DNA of 64,000 nucleotides from Callorhinus ursinus. Lineage: Eukaryota > Chordata > Mammalia > Carnivora > Otariidae. The stretch spans positions 7,100,223 to 7,164,222 of the forward strand of contig NW_020312894.1 in NCBI RefSeq assembly GCF_003265705.1, written 5' to 3'. A program made the translations under genes and the position numbers. The notes under the pieces were generated by a model. The model saw nothing but the letters and a program-made list of their open reading frames with translations, searched no databases and was not told where the DNA came from. This document shows, piece by piece, positions 46,060 through 57,612 of the stretch; the stretch's first letter is position 1, and the number at the start of each line of letters is the position of its first letter.

Positions 46060-46205
46060 CCAGTGTCGGCTCCTAGTGTGAACTTGTTATCGGAGTATTT
46101 TATAGTCCACCTGACCGAAAAGAACAACTGGACTGTGAAATGATAGAGCAAATAAAAAAAGCCGTAAAAGAGCCAGAGTGATAGTAATGGGAGATTTTAA
46201 GTACC
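46060..46205 (+). mobile_element. CR1/L3 LINE endonuclease fossil
   Basis: Read from 46086, one frame gives VIGVFYSPPDRKEQLDCEMI and ends near KKAVKEPE. After a shift, 46178-46201 gives VIVMGDFK. The pair YxPP...MGDF is the hallmark of the AP-type endonuclease of CR1-clade LINEs such as mammalian L3. Conserved Asp and Phe codons are still readable despite great age. The fragment is short and no reverse-transcriptase part is seen. Confidence 0.7.
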
Positions 46206-46259
46206 TGAGCACAGAGCAGAGTGCATTAAGTGGATGAAATAAAGCTTGAAGCGTGCGTG

Positions 46260-46325
46260 GAAGAGGCTTTGGGGAGGGGAGGGCGGGAGGAGGGGGCAGG
46301 TGGCGAGGAGGGAGGGGGCCTTCTC
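46260..46325. repeat. G-rich, quadruplex-prone tract
   Basis: Many runs of three or more G (GGGGAGGGGAGGGCGGGAGG and on) make the plus strand a G-quadruplex candidate. No promoter context is visible. Confidence 0.7.
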
Positions 46326-48164
46326 CGGAGGGGACTCTTTAACTCGGCATCTAACATATCAGTATATAACACGGAACATATCATCATGACGGGAATCTGC
46401 ATTAGTCCCGTGACACAGTCAGCCCAGCTCTTTCTCTTGGCCTCCGCACCCAAGGAAGTTCTTCTGTGCCCAGCCTTCTGCATCCTTAGAAGTTCCCCGC
46501 ACAACTCCTAAGCTCACCACCTTGTTGCCTGGTTCACGTCACGCTGTTTAGTGCATTTATTTAAAATTTAAATTACATTCCTGGATGACGGTTTTAAGAC
46601 GCGTTGCTGAATAAGTCTCAGAGTGAGAGCTTCCTGTACCAATAAATTGATAAATGCATTACTTCGAGATGACTGCCAAGCCGGGGTGGCTGCCGGGCAG
46701 CGACGCGATGCGTCAAGCACCTGGGTCCTGCACTGAGGGGCTAAGGTTGCAGGATGGACGCCAAGCACCCAAATGCTCCTAGGGCAAAGTAAGGCCTGGG
46801 AAGCCCAACAACAAATCCATGGTGACCCACGAAGACATCCGTGTGAAGCCCGTTGGTACCCATTCAGTGCAGAGAGCCAGGGGACTCTGGTGACAGGAAA
46901 GTCACTGTCATTGTCTCTGTTTTCAGGGCGGTGTGGGAACCAAGCTGCCCCTGGCCCTGGGGTACGGCTGATCTAAACTCCCAGTCTGGGTGCCAAGAAA
47001 TGGGGTCCCAAACCATGCGCCAGCCCAAAGTTCCAGAAAATTCGATAATGTGGGTGGGGTGCTCAGGCTGGTGATGGCCGGGAGTGCCGTGAACTAAACA
47101 AGTTGATTATTTGCAGGAATGGCTGAGCGGCCAAATTCTGAGCTTGCAGATACAAGAGGCAAAATGGATGGGGGACGATCCGGGGTCCCAACCACCACAC
47201 GGGAGCACCTAGGCAAGGTGCAGGAGGCTGGGTTCCCTCTCCTAAGGACATGATAATGACCCAAAGCCTGGAAAGGGAATGCAGTCTCCACTGCCAAGCC
47301 CCTCCTGCCCTCTTCAGTTCAGCTTCCTTTGTTCTAAAGCACTTTGTTCTAGCACACCAAACTCCAGAAGGAAAAAAGAGAGAGAACAACTGCTTAGCAT
47401 TCGTTCCCTCTTCACAATGCAAAAATAAAACCGGCACAATATTATTTTAGCTATTTGTTCTGAGATTATGCTTTCCATTTTCAGGATGTTATTAATGGGC
47501 TCTTGGGGGATTTTTTCTGGGCCCAATAGCAATGTTATAAAATTAAACATCCATGTGAGTGAGGGAAATTGAAGTAATTATCCTGCAGAGTGGAAGAAAG
47601 CCTCTTCTATTCCCGAGCACCCTCAGCCGGCGTGCAGCAAGGAAGCTCATAATAACCACCATGCCAAAGGGTAACTCCTCTCCATGTTAGGCACCCACTG
47701 ACGTTCTGAAGCTTCATTCCCCTAAAGCATGCCCTCAGGAAGCACTGTGCCTTCCCCGGTGGCCCTTTAGGGTCTTGTGAGACAGAAGACAGGGCAACAG
47801 CTTGTGTGATGGACACCCACATCCCTGCAGGTACCACCAGGGTCGTCCTGGCAACGCTCCTTCCGCCGGCCGGTTCTCACCACCTCCCATGGGGTTTGAC
47901 GACCAGAGCAGGTAAAGTCGGGGAATGAGATGAGCTTCAGGGAAGGCGGCGTTCCTTGTCTAGCTCAGCCACTCTCGAAGAATGAGCTGAACATCCGGCA
48001 TCTGGAAACGTTCAGACTGGAGACGAAAGCAAACCGAACGGCTTCCGAAAGCCGGGGGATGTGCACCCAAGGACAAACACGGCACAGCGGTGTGCCCTGA
48101 AGTTCGCCCACACGGAGGGCTGCAGTCCTTGGCTGGGCCATTCATCCTCCGTGCACTCCTTCAG
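46326..48164. other. Unassigned 1.8-kb non-coding stretch
   Basis: No repeat I can name and no coding frame with support. The blocks 46500-46680 and 47400-47580 are AT-rich and repeat-free and could be conserved non-coding DNA. Confidence 0.35.
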
Positions 48165-48370
48165 AAGCACGCCCGCTCGGCCTCTCACTGGCTGTGAAAT
48201 CTTAGGCAACTTACCACGTCTCTCTGTTCCTACCTTTCTGTTTGTAAGTTTCCGGGAGCCGACTGTGGACCTTACAGGATTGGAGAACTCAATGGATCCA
48301 TGTAAAACTCCAGGAACAGTGTTTAGGGGGTCATAAACACTCAGTAAATGTTGACCGTCATGATGATGAC
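48165..48370 (+). mobile_element. MIR
   Basis: The order 'CTCTCACTGGCTGTGAAATC TTAGGCAACTTACC ... CATAAACACTCAGTAAATGT' is a sense MIR including its 3' end. Confidence 0.8.
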
Positions 48371-48413
48371 TACGGTAGTTGTCTCAGCAGGGGCCTAGTC
48401 AAGTAAATTATTT

Positions 48414-48438
48414 TAACTGATAAAATAATTATCAGTTA
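48414..48438. repeat. Short perfect hairpin
   Basis: TAACTGATAA (48414-48423) and its reverse complement TTATCAGTTA (48429-48438) surround a 5-base loop. TTATTTTAAC is also directly repeated around it. It is probably an accident of AT-rich sequence. Confidence 0.7.
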
Positions 48439-48566
48439 TTTTAACAGAGAGAATTTAGTATGAGAAACTGTCCGAATAAGCGTTGGAGAACAGAGCGAAA
48501 GGGGAACACAAACAGAAACTGTTGAAAGTGGCTACCTCCCAGCTAGGGCTGCAGGAACATTGAAAT

Positions 48567-48762
48567 TATTATATATATAGCATATATATATACATATGTG
48601 TATATATATATATATAGTGTACATCGTATGGTGCATAATATATAATACATTTTATATTTATATTATATATTTATATTTATTATTATACAATACATAGTTA
48701 TATATAATATTATATGATATATACCATACAATGTACACCATATAATATACAGTATATTATAT
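48567..48762. repeat. AT-rich imperfect palindrome
   Basis: Nearly 200 bp of TA-rich sequence. The arm ATAGTGTACATCGTATGGT (48614-48632) pairs with ACCATACAATGTACACCAT (48723-48741) at 17 of 19 positions, and TA-rich flanks extend the pairing on both sides. The strand could fold into a long cruciform. Confidence 0.85.
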
Positions 48763-49189
48763 GACCTACGCCCTTGGCAGGGATACCCTGCAGAGCTGGG
48801 ACCTATGCTCTGAGCTGGGGCGTGAGGGCCTTTGGGGATCACGATGAGCAGGTGGCAAGGAAAAACTCCCGGACACGGCTAGGGAAACTCTGGCAGGAAG
48901 AGTCGGCAGAAAGAAAGGAACAAATCCCTCCTCCCCGGCCCTGCCGCCAGCCCAGGCTGCCTCTCCGCACCCTACTGAGAGCACTTGGCAAAGGAGACTT
49001 GTGTTTGCAGAGCCTCAGCCCCCATCTCTGGAGGAGGAGTACAGAAGGCTGGGTTTGGGACCCAGAAACGGAACTTAGTAACACACACAGTGCAGATGGG
49101 ATGCCAACAAGGAGGTAGGCTGTAGCAGGGAACAAACTAGAAAGGGCCTCTGCCCCACATGCAGTTCAGGGCTACTGCGGTAGGCAGAC
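48763..49189. other. Unassigned non-coding sequence
   Basis: GC-richer with overlapping frames on both strands (about 100 codons), none with a domain. Confidence 0.4.
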
Positions 49190-49500
49190 CGTAATAAATA
49201 CACACAGAGATAAATATGTCATTGCGGAGTTCGTAAAGGTCTGAGAAGGACACGAAGGGAAGGACAAAGTTGAATGGGATGCCTCCCTGAAAAGTTTGCT
49301 TAAGCTGAGACGTGATGTTCTCTACCTGCAGAATATGGGATGGTGGGGGGCAGGGGGAGGGTGATTTTCTAGGCAGAGAGAATATGCAGACAAGTGGTCA
49401 AAAGTGGGAAGAATTCGGTGTCCTGGTGGAACGCTGGGAACTGGGTCTCCTGTTAGGTTCAGCCAGAGCCGAGAGGAAGAGTGAGGGCTTATGCCCAGGT
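49190..49500 (-). mobile_element. LINE L2 fragment, antisense
   Basis: The order 'GATGCCTCCCTGAAAAGTTT GCTTAAGCTGAGACGTGATG ... TTCTAGGCAGAGAGAATATG CAGACAAGTGGTCAAAAG' is the antisense L2 3' region. Confidence 0.68.
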
Positions 49501-51574
49501 CCCCGGTGACCCCTCTGTGTCCTCACAACAGAGGACAAGTTCTGTCCCACCGCCCTCTCAGAGATAATATGTGTGGAAACAAGAGAGAGGATAGAAGTGC
49601 TTTTCCAAAGCACCGTACAAATGGAAAATAGTGTTGCCACCGTCTGGAGCTCAGGTCAATCTGAAATTCCATGTTTCATCCTAGTACTAGGGGCCACGCT
49701 GGAAAAGTATGTTAGGGTAGTCTTCTGGGCTAGAAGATTCCAACTGGATTCCAGCCCAGTCATGACAATTGGAAGCTGTTCCACTGGTGCATATGAAATG
49801 GCAGTGCTCGTCGACGAAGAGTCATTACACCGACGAATCTCAGTGTCCACAACCACTAATACTTTACTTGACTCCATGGTAGCATGTCTGTTCTTGGGGC
49901 CGGGATTCACTCATTCATTCAATAACACCCACTATGTGTAAGCCCAAATTCTGAAGTATGAGTCTCTCTTAATAAGTCTTATGGTGTTTACATTTCAAAA
50001 TATTTTCTTAGGTTCATATTTAGAAGACTCAAGAAATCCATTTATCAAGGAAAATTGGGGGAGTGATTGCTACTATTCTTGGTACCATTCATGGATCTGT
50101 TGGATAATTTCCCCAAGTCATCGGGGACCACCCTCTAGGTGTGGGGTTTCACAGCTCACTGTTCCGCTACATCTAGCCTCATGCCACAAGTTTTGTTTTG
50201 CAACATCTTATGAGGGCTTCTCTCCCTGGAAAGAATATCCAATGGCCAAGGAGTAGGTGGTACCTGTGAACCAGACCTTAGTTCCCAGACATCCAGTGAA
50301 TTTTGAGTCTAGAAGGACAGCTGGGAAAGCCATCTGCTGGATGCCACCAAGATGGACTGAAACTCAAGGACATTGTCGAGTGGCCACATAACTAAGAGAA
50401 AGCCAGGCTGGGGAATAAGGAGGGGTCCCAGGACCCAGCATTCAGCACTGGGGACTCAAGAGAGGACGTTGGAGCCCAGTACAGGGCACCCGCTCACCAT
50501 CCTTGAGATGTAAGTTAATGAGAGGTGTTTATTTTATTTACTGCGATGTCCTGAGCCTTTTCCGGCTACCCCATGCATATCTTAATGTGTCAGTGGTCCC
50601 TCCCTGAGTACCTCCTGACATTTAATGCATGCTGGTGACATTTTTCCCAGCAGTCACCAGATCCTGAATTGTTTTAATGAACCATTCCATTTCCCCTACC
50701 ATGCCACTACCTTACCTGAGTTGTAACCCAGATGCTGCCTTAGCTCATCGTTTTGGCTCAGTGGGGACGAGTCAGCCCCTTGCTGGCTCTTTGTTTTCCT
50801 GAATTCGTGCTTGGGGCATCTGCAGATTAGCTAATGGAGGGTGCTCTGTCTTGCCAAATGTTAATGGTGTAAAATGTGATCATTTTGCTGACAAATGTAA
50901 ACAGATTTCATTCTGACTTGCAGTAGAAATAATACCTCAATTTTGCAACCTGGGAACAATAGATTTTGTTGATGCTGATTACTCCATTTCTCGCCTCTTC
51001 CAGTGATACAGTGATGCTTTCCGTTGCAGCTTTCAGGTGATACGTGTATGTTTTCTCGTTAGCACCTTAATGATAGATACGTCGGATTCTGTGTCTGTAC
51101 TGCACCGTCAGAACCACAAAGGAATTTGCCAGAGCCATTGCTGCAAACACATTTCTGTTTCACTCTTGCCTGCTTTAAGAAGTTTCTTTCTTTCTCCTCT
51201 TCTAAAGTCACGAGAAGCTCAGAGGTCTCTGCAGGGACGCCACACCCTCACGCACTGCCTCCTCGTTCAGTGCCACTCATGGAGGAAGGGACTTTCAGGT
51301 TTAACCTTGGGTTAATATTAATAGCTTGGGAATTTGGGCAGAAAATGTCATTTTACATCTCCCCGTCTGCAAATGTGTGTAAAATGTACCCCCCATGTGG
51401 CTCTCATTATGGCGTTTCTCCCCAAATTCTAGTAAAAGAACTGTTTAAAATTACGTAGGGATTTGGCATTAAATTCCACACTTAAGGAGCCCACTGGTAG
51501 GTCTCTGCTTGATGGCCTCTAAATTAATAATGAGGAATTCATTAATTTATATTGCGTTTCTACTACCGTCCTAG
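49501..51574. other. Unassigned 2.1-kb stretch
   Basis: A small L2-like antisense end (CATTCATTCAATAACACCCACT) lies near 49910-49945. The rest shows no repeat or gene. The block 50810-51060 is AT-rich and repeat-free with homeodomain-like cores and is a weak candidate for conserved non-coding DNA. Confidence 0.35.
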
Positions 51575-52340
51575 ACCCTGGAGGGACCAGAGTGAGCAAA
51601 ATTATTCCTTAGGGAAACTCTGAGCTGGTGACAGAGACAGGATGACGACAATAGTTGCAAAGACGGAGGCATGACACAGCGCACCCCATGGTGTGGGCTA
51701 CATGGGGACAGTCGGCTCCGAGAATGAGTGACCCACCAGGCACCTGGGGCCTCCATGAGTGGGAGGGGAGGCTTCCCCCAGGGAGTGCTAGGAGAGCGCA
51801 GTTCTAAAGGATGCACTGGAGTCAACGTGGAGGCGCAGAATCTCCCAGTAGAAGTTGCGCAAAGGCCCGGGAGGATGGGGGGCGGAGGGAGGGACAGAGG
51901 AAGACAGCGTGGGGATGGGTGGAACCGGGAGGCTGGCATCACACAACCCCATCAGTCCTGGCGAGAGCTTGGACCTTCGTCCTGGAGGCAGACAGAAGCC
52001 GGAGAAGGTAATGAGTGTTGGAGATGTGACCAGATTTCTCGCTGGAAAACAACCACCCTGGCTTTGGGCTGAGTTACGGATTGGGAGAGTTCAAGATGAG
52101 ATGCGGATGGCCCAGTTAGGAGCTTTCTTAGGAGTCCGGGAAAGATGTAGTGGTGGCTGGGACTTGGGGGGTGGTGGGAAGAGGGGAAGATGCGCATGGA
52201 TGGAAAACACTTCGGAGGTAGGACAGGCGGGGCTTGGTAGTGGAGGTATGCGGTCGGTGGGGGGGTGGGGGGGGCAGGAGATGTTAAGAGTGGCTCCCAC
52301 GTGCTTGGCTGGCGCAACATTTGTTGCAACAGGGCCACCC
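51575..52340 (-). mobile_element. LINE L2 fragment, antisense
   Basis: The order 'GACCAGAGTGAGCAAAATTA ... GGGAAACTCTGAGCTGGTGA ... GCAAAGGCCCGGGAGG ... GAGTTCAAGATGAGATGCGG' matches antisense L2. G-rich simple sequence lies at 52258-52277. Frames on both strands (up to 162 codons) are within this fossil. Confidence 0.6.
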
Positions 52341-52959
52341 TGAGAGAGCACCTGGTTACAGAGAAGGATCATGGGTCTGAGACGCCTTCAAGGTACTTAA
52401 ATGCATCCTTTGGTTTGCTGTACAGAGGTCTGACTCCTGAATGAGTCCCCGGAGCATTACACACATACCTGCACCTGCTACACTGTGGGCCTTGGCAGCC
52501 AAGATTCAGGGTTGGCAGGAACAGGCAGGAATTCCCACTGTAGAAAGTTTGTAGAAGGGGGTAAACCCTGTGCCCCCCACACACCCAGGGAGGACAGAGT
52601 GGAGCACAGCAGGTATCGGTGGGTCGCATCATTTCAGGGGCCCACTTCTCCCCCTCTACAAGTTCCCCACGAGAGGCCACTTCTGGGTGGTGGGCAGTGG
52701 GGAAGCAGGGAGGGGGACTGGGGAGCGGAGAGCGCCCCCCTCTGGTTTCTGTCTCCTTCTCAAAGCAATTCTGCTCACCTGCGAGGTTGATGCCTGGGCA
52801 GGCTCTACCCCGAGGAAGAGGCCGGCAGTTTGGGGAGGTAAGTTTACTGCGGGGGGGGGGGGGGCTGTGTAGGGAGCCAGCCTGTGGCTGAGGATTGAGC
52901 TATACTCTCAGGTGGAGTTTATCAACCCTCGAGCTGGTGTTCTGATCTACTTCTGTTGC
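52341..52959. other. Unassigned GC-rich sequence
   Basis: It includes a G run at about 52851-52863. No gene seen. Confidence 0.4.
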
Positions 52960-53310
52960 GCCACACATTCTCCCCTTCACATCCAGTAACAGTCAACTCC
53001 ATCTGGTTCTGGGCTTCCCTTGGATCAGATCGTTTTTGCCTCCATTCCTTAGTCGCCGTTGTCCCCTCTGCCTGGAATGCCCTTACCAGCGTCCCCTCCT
53101 CATCCCAAGCGTGGCCCTCGCACCACTTCCTCGGGGCCTCGGCAGCCTTCTCTTCCTCTGCCTCACCCGGCCCAGCGGGGCACACACCCGCCCCCGGTGC
53201 TGTCCCTCTCAAGGGGTTTTTGAGGCTCTGTGTATCTGTCACCACCCCATGCTACCAGCGTTCTGGGAAATGTTTCTGCATCACCTAGCCCTGTGCCTGG
53301 CTCCCAGGGT
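52960..53310 (+). mobile_element. LINE L2 fragment
   Basis: The order 'CCTCTGCCTGGAATGCCCTT ACCAGCGTCCCCTCCTCATC ... ATCACCTAGCCCTGTGCCTG' is sense L2 near its 3' end. Confidence 0.7.
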
Positions 53311-53682
53311 TTGTCAAGTGACAAAGGTGGTCGTTGTTGGAGGCCCCAGATCAGAAAGTACAGATTTAAATCCGGGTGCTTCACCTACCAGCGATGCCCA
53401 GAGAAGCGTCTTCAGACTCTCCTTCAGCCGGGGCTTCTGGTACCAGTAAGGGTGCCCGAGGAGCAAACGGGCAGGGAGCAAACGGGCAGCGTGGCAAGAA
53501 GAACGTGGGTGCAGTGCAGGGCAGGAACTGGAAGCGAGCTCCACCCAGCCCAACTTCTCCCTGCAGTTTCTGGGTGACTCAGCCTGAGAAAAAAGCAGAA
53601 ATGAGAAAACATGGAAAGACTTACTACCCATGGTAGGAGTCTCATAAAATTACTTACTGGGAACATTACAACACTCTACACA
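53311..53682. other. Unassigned sequence
   Basis: No gene or confident repeat. A tandem GGAGCAAACGGGCAG occurs twice near 53459-53489. Confidence 0.4.
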
Positions 53683-53857
53683 TGAAGTATTTTGCAGGCA
53701 TTATCTCTTTCAGTGTTCACAACGACCATTATTATCCCAGTTGTACAGGTGACGCACAGAGAGGTTAAGTGACTTGCCCAAGGTAACACAGCTAGAGAGT
53801 AGGAGAGCTGGTTTCAAACCGAGGCTGCCCGGTACCAGAGCCTGTGCTCTGCTGTGA
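53683..53857 (-). mobile_element. MIR, antisense, well preserved
   Basis: The order 'GACGCACAGAGAGGTTAAGT GACTTGCCCAAGGTAACACA GCTAGAGAGTAGGAGAGCTG' is antisense MIR core. Confidence 0.92.
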
Positions 53858-54027
53858 CTTTAACAGGAAGGGCAGTGGCTGAGACATGTTAAAGTGGGAA
53901 AAGGCTTTCCTCCAAGACCAGAAGCCCCTGTGTTATTAAAATCAAATTATAATAGTGCAAGGCACAGGACTTGCATTATAAAGGCTGAAGTGGTTCCCAA
54001 ACAATGCAAGCAAAGGCAAGCACTAGT

Positions 54028-54142
54028 TTGAAAAAAAAAAAAAAGAAAAGGAAAGAAGGATGGATGGAAGGAAGGAAGAGAGAGAGAGGAAGAAAGAGAA
54101 AGGAAGGAAGGGAGAAAAAAGGCAAAGAAAAGAGAAGGCAGA
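54028..54142. repeat. Purine-rich (GGAA/GA)n tract after poly-A
   Basis: A run of A followed by about 100 bp of almost pure purine (GGAAGGAAGGAAGAGAGAGA). On this strand it could form triplex structures. No retrocopy is evident upstream. Confidence 0.85.
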
Positions 54143-54656
54143 CCACAGATTTCCTTTCTTGGGTTGTGTGGGGGGGGAACCAGGGAAAGATGAAGAGGAG
54201 TTAAGCCACGGGGGAGCCTGGCCTGGGGTGGGGATTGGGCAGGATGAGGCAAGCTTTCTCTGGATGAAACCGTAGAAAAGTATGAGGGCATCCAAGTTTG
54301 GAAGAAAGGTGAGGATCTCTGAAGATGAGGAGCATGCCAGAACCGAAGGGAGGAGCCTGGAAAGGAAGCGTGTATATGTTTCCACTATGGGCATAAGCGT
54401 GAGAGGCTGCCCCCGCCCCGGGAGAAGGGCACCATTAGAGAAGGCTCTAAGAGCTGGTGCTGGAGTCTCGTGGGGCATGCACGGAGCCATAGAGCATCAC
54501 ATGTCTTAATCCTCCTACCTGCCTCCATCCGTGCTCGCTTCTGCGCCAGCCAGGCAGGATGCGGGCCCAGCGACACAGCGGGGGAGGTAAGGTCCTGCCC
54601 CCGGAGGGAGCATGCAGTCCAGACCTTGAATGATTGCCAGCTGTGGGAGGGGCTAT
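54143..54656. other. Unassigned sequence
   Basis: No confident feature. Frames on both strands lack domains. Confidence 0.4.
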
Positions 54657-54850
54657 GGTGCCAAGCACTCACCCATGATAGCTCATCAATTCCCACAGCG
54701 AGTGAGATACTGTAAAGACCTTTCATGCTACCGACAAGGAAACAAGGCTCACAAATTTGAGTTACCTGCCCGAGTTCACAGAGCTAAGAAAAATCCAGCA
54801 ATTGGTAGATGTAGGGTCCAAACTCCCATGTCTGGCTCGGAGCCATGTTT
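54657..54850 (-). mobile_element. MIR, antisense
   Basis: The order 'TACCGACAAGGAAACAAGGC TCACAAATTTGAGTTACCTG CCCGAGTTCACAGAGCTAAG ... GGGTCCAAACTCCCATGTCT' is antisense MIR. Confidence 0.85.
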
Positions 54851-56077
54851 TGAACTGCTGTGCTGAGCTGTCCCCTGCCCCGGGCCACATTCAAACCCAC
54901 TATCCCATGAAGTCTGCTGGAGACTAGAGGCAAAAAGGGAAGGCAGAGACTGATCTCATCTCTTGGGACAGTACGGCTAACATGATTAAATGCCAAGGTG
55001 ATGAAAAGACAGTGAATTTAGCTCACAATGGAGGACAACCATCATAAAATTCAGAGATTTTCTTGGGAACCCGTCGCTTTTCATGCTACCAAGTCATTTG
55101 CAAAAAAAGAAGTAGGAAACATTCTCAAATTTCCAATTTCCTATTTAAAAATTTTATGCAGTGGGTCAGCACCAGCAGGGGAGATGACAATGACCTAGAG
55201 AAAGAGGCAGAATGCAAGGCAGAGTTACGTCTTGGCAAGGGAAGGAGCGGAGAGGCTCTGAACACAGGTAGCAGGTGCCCCCCGCCCCCAAGCAAGTGGC
55301 ATTGGGAGAGCACTGAGTCCACGCCAGATGCAGAAATGGAGGGAAATGTCCCCAGGAATGAGAAAATGCTGTCACCCAAGGCAGATAGAGACCTATTGGT
55401 GCAATATCGTGGAAGAGGTCTTGATTGAGGCAGACAGGGGCTTCTGTCTTGGGAGAGGGGAGGAGGTAAACAGCCCAGATGTGGGGTGGCTGCTGAGTTG
55501 GAAATTCAAAGTGTCTTGGAAGGAAACCAGACAGGTCTGAGGTTGTCTGCGCCGATGGTGCAGGTGAAGGGTTGCGTTTTAACTGATGCACGATAAATGA
55601 GCTGAGAGGCACCAGGAGTCAGCACAAATCAGTACAGTAGGCGACATAAAGGTGTGACCAGAAGTGCAAAATGTGTGCTCAGGCTGTGAGAGGAAGCAAA
55701 GCTCAGGGGACACATGAAACAAAACAAAACAAAAGTCGCCGCCGCCCCAGCAAAACCAAACCCACCAACACAAAAACAAAATGAGCCCCTTTAAAAAAGG
55801 TGTGCAGTAAGTACAGAAAACACTACGGAATGGGGTATATATATATATATCAGTATATCAGCAAACTTGAAACCATGGTTATGCTTTAAAATAAGAGCTA
55901 CACAGCTGAGTGAAAGCATTTCACACCTTCCTGGGGGGATGGGGTTACTCGGCCAAGGTCACGTTCCAGGAAGTTCTTTGTCAACCAGTTTGAGCTGGGT
56001 AACTGAAATTTGATATTTAAAAGACCAGTAGTTAAATCAAAGTAGTTAGATCGGGGTGGGGGGGGAAGCATGGAAAT
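54851..56077. other. Unassigned 1.2-kb stretch
   Basis: It may contain an old repeat at 55180-55640 that I cannot name. A small (TA)n lies near 55837-55850 and a GCC-rich patch at 55737-55746. No gene supported. Confidence 0.35.
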
Positions 56078-56812
56078 TTCTTTCTACTGTGGTAAAATAC
56101 ACATAACACAAAATTAACCTTTTTAACCACTTTTAATTGTATAGTTCAGTGGTACTGGTGCATTCACATTGTTGTACGTTATCGGTCTCCAGAACTGTTG
56201 CATTCTCCCCAAATGAAACTCTGTACCCATTAATGCACCCTGTATTCCTTTTCCCCGGTTCCTGGTGGCCTCTCTTCTACTATCTGTCTCGGATTCGACT
56301 ATTTCTGAAGTGAAATCACAATCTTTGTCCTTTTGTGTCTCCTTATTTCACTTAAGCAAAATATCCTCAAGTTTCTGCCATGTTGTAGCAGGTGTCAAAA
56401 GTTAAAAGTTCATTCCTTCTTAAGGCTGAGTAATATTCCCTCACATGGACAGATCACATTTTGTTTACCCATTGATCCACCGATGGACACGGGTTGTTTC
56501 CACATTTTGACCATTGTGAATACTGCGGCTAAGATCCTTGGTTTACAAATATCTGTTCAAGTCCTTGCCTTCAATTCCTTTGAGTAAATACCTAGAATTG
56601 GAGTGGCTGGCTCATATGGTAATGCCACGTTTAATTTATTTTTTAACCGCCATACTGTTTTCCACAGCAGCTGCACCATTTTATATTCCCACCAGCCGAT
56701 GCATAAGGGTTCCAATTTATCCACATCCTCACCAATTCTTGTAGTTTTCTAGGTTGGCTTTTTTTTTTTTTTTTTGAGTTTTATAGTAGCCATTCTAATG
56801 GGTATGAGGTGG
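56078..56812 (-). mobile_element. Old L1 (L1M-type) 3' end and ORF2 C-terminus, antisense
   Basis: The plus strand runs from the 3' UTR (GTGGTAAAATACACATAACA, CAGTGGTACTGGTGCATTCA) through TGAGTAATATTCCCTCACAT and GTTGTTTCCACATTTTGACC to CAGCTGCACCATTTTATATT. This is the reverse complement of an L1M terminus. A T run at about 56759-56776 interrupts the end. Confidence 0.85.
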
Positions 56813-57034
56813 AAACCCATGGAGAAGTATGGAATTTCTGGTTTTTTTAAATCATTGGAGAAATTTTGTATTCAGTTTGTACCAAATTCAATGCCATTCT
56901 GAGAATCTGGATATCCATATTCCCATAAAATCTAGAAGCAATAACTAGCCTCAGGCAGAATTTCACAGTTTATAAAACACTTTCAAATGCCTGGTTTGCG
57001 TGCCTGGAAAATACAATAAGTTTTGGTGGGACGG

Positions 57035-57170
57035 CTGGGATTATTATTGTTGTGTTATTGTCCTCGCTTTAAAGATGGGGAAACTGAGAGCTCGAGCGCA
57101 CACATTCACTTCCCGACGGCTCACAGCCAGTGAGTGCTAGAGCCAGGATTTGCTCTTGGGGCTGTTCTAC
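57035..57170 (-). mobile_element. MIR, antisense
   Basis: The order 'TTAAAGATGGGGAAACTGAG ... TCACAGCCAGTGAGTGCTAG AGCCAGGATTTGCTCTTGG' is antisense MIR. Confidence 0.82.
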
Positions 57171-57591
57171 TAAATGTCATATGCCCTTCCCGATGCCACG
57201 CTGTAGGTAAATTCCAACACCTGAACAAATCCTACAAATATGGTTTGTACATATGGTTCTATGTAAATATTTCTCTATGATTTGTGTGTGCCCATGAGTA
57301 CACACCCACCCACACACGCTTATTCTGGGCCCAGGGTAAACTTTTAGTTGTAGGATAACCAATCTCTCTCTCAATTGGTCAAGATATTCCATTAGACAAT
57401 TAAATGTGAACCAATGCTGAAATAAACTTGAACAGACAATCCGTGATGATAATAAGCAGGAGGGAGGGCTGCATGTAAAGAATGTTCATGCTTTATCCAA
57501 GGCATCTGGGAATTAAAGCATGTACCAACACCAAATAGTTCTAGTCACTTATTAAGTCACCAAATTGCAGAGACCACCAGCCGTCACGGTA
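57171..57591. other. Unassigned sequence before a poly-A run
   Basis: No gene or repeat recognised. Confidence 0.4.
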
Positions 57592-57612
57592 AAAAAAAAA
57601 AAAAAAAAAAAA
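57592..57612. repeat. Poly-A run
   Basis: About 21 A residues. I found no processed retrocopy or SINE body upstream and no target duplication, so its origin is unclear. Confidence 0.9.

Noticed and set aside
46260..46325. G-rich tract as a CpG-island promoter
   Set aside because: It is G-rich but poor in CpG, and there is no exon or start-site context nearby.
48414..48438. Perfect hairpin as a microRNA precursor
   Set aside because: The stem is only 10 bp with a 5-base loop and is AT-rich, far too short for a pre-miRNA.
51855..52343. 162-codon plus-strand frame
   Set aside because: It is antisense to L2, is Gly/Arg-rich from G-rich DNA, and has no domain.
57420..57612. Processed pseudogene ending at the poly-A run
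   Set aside because: The upstream sequence has no coding similarity I can see and no flanking duplication was found.
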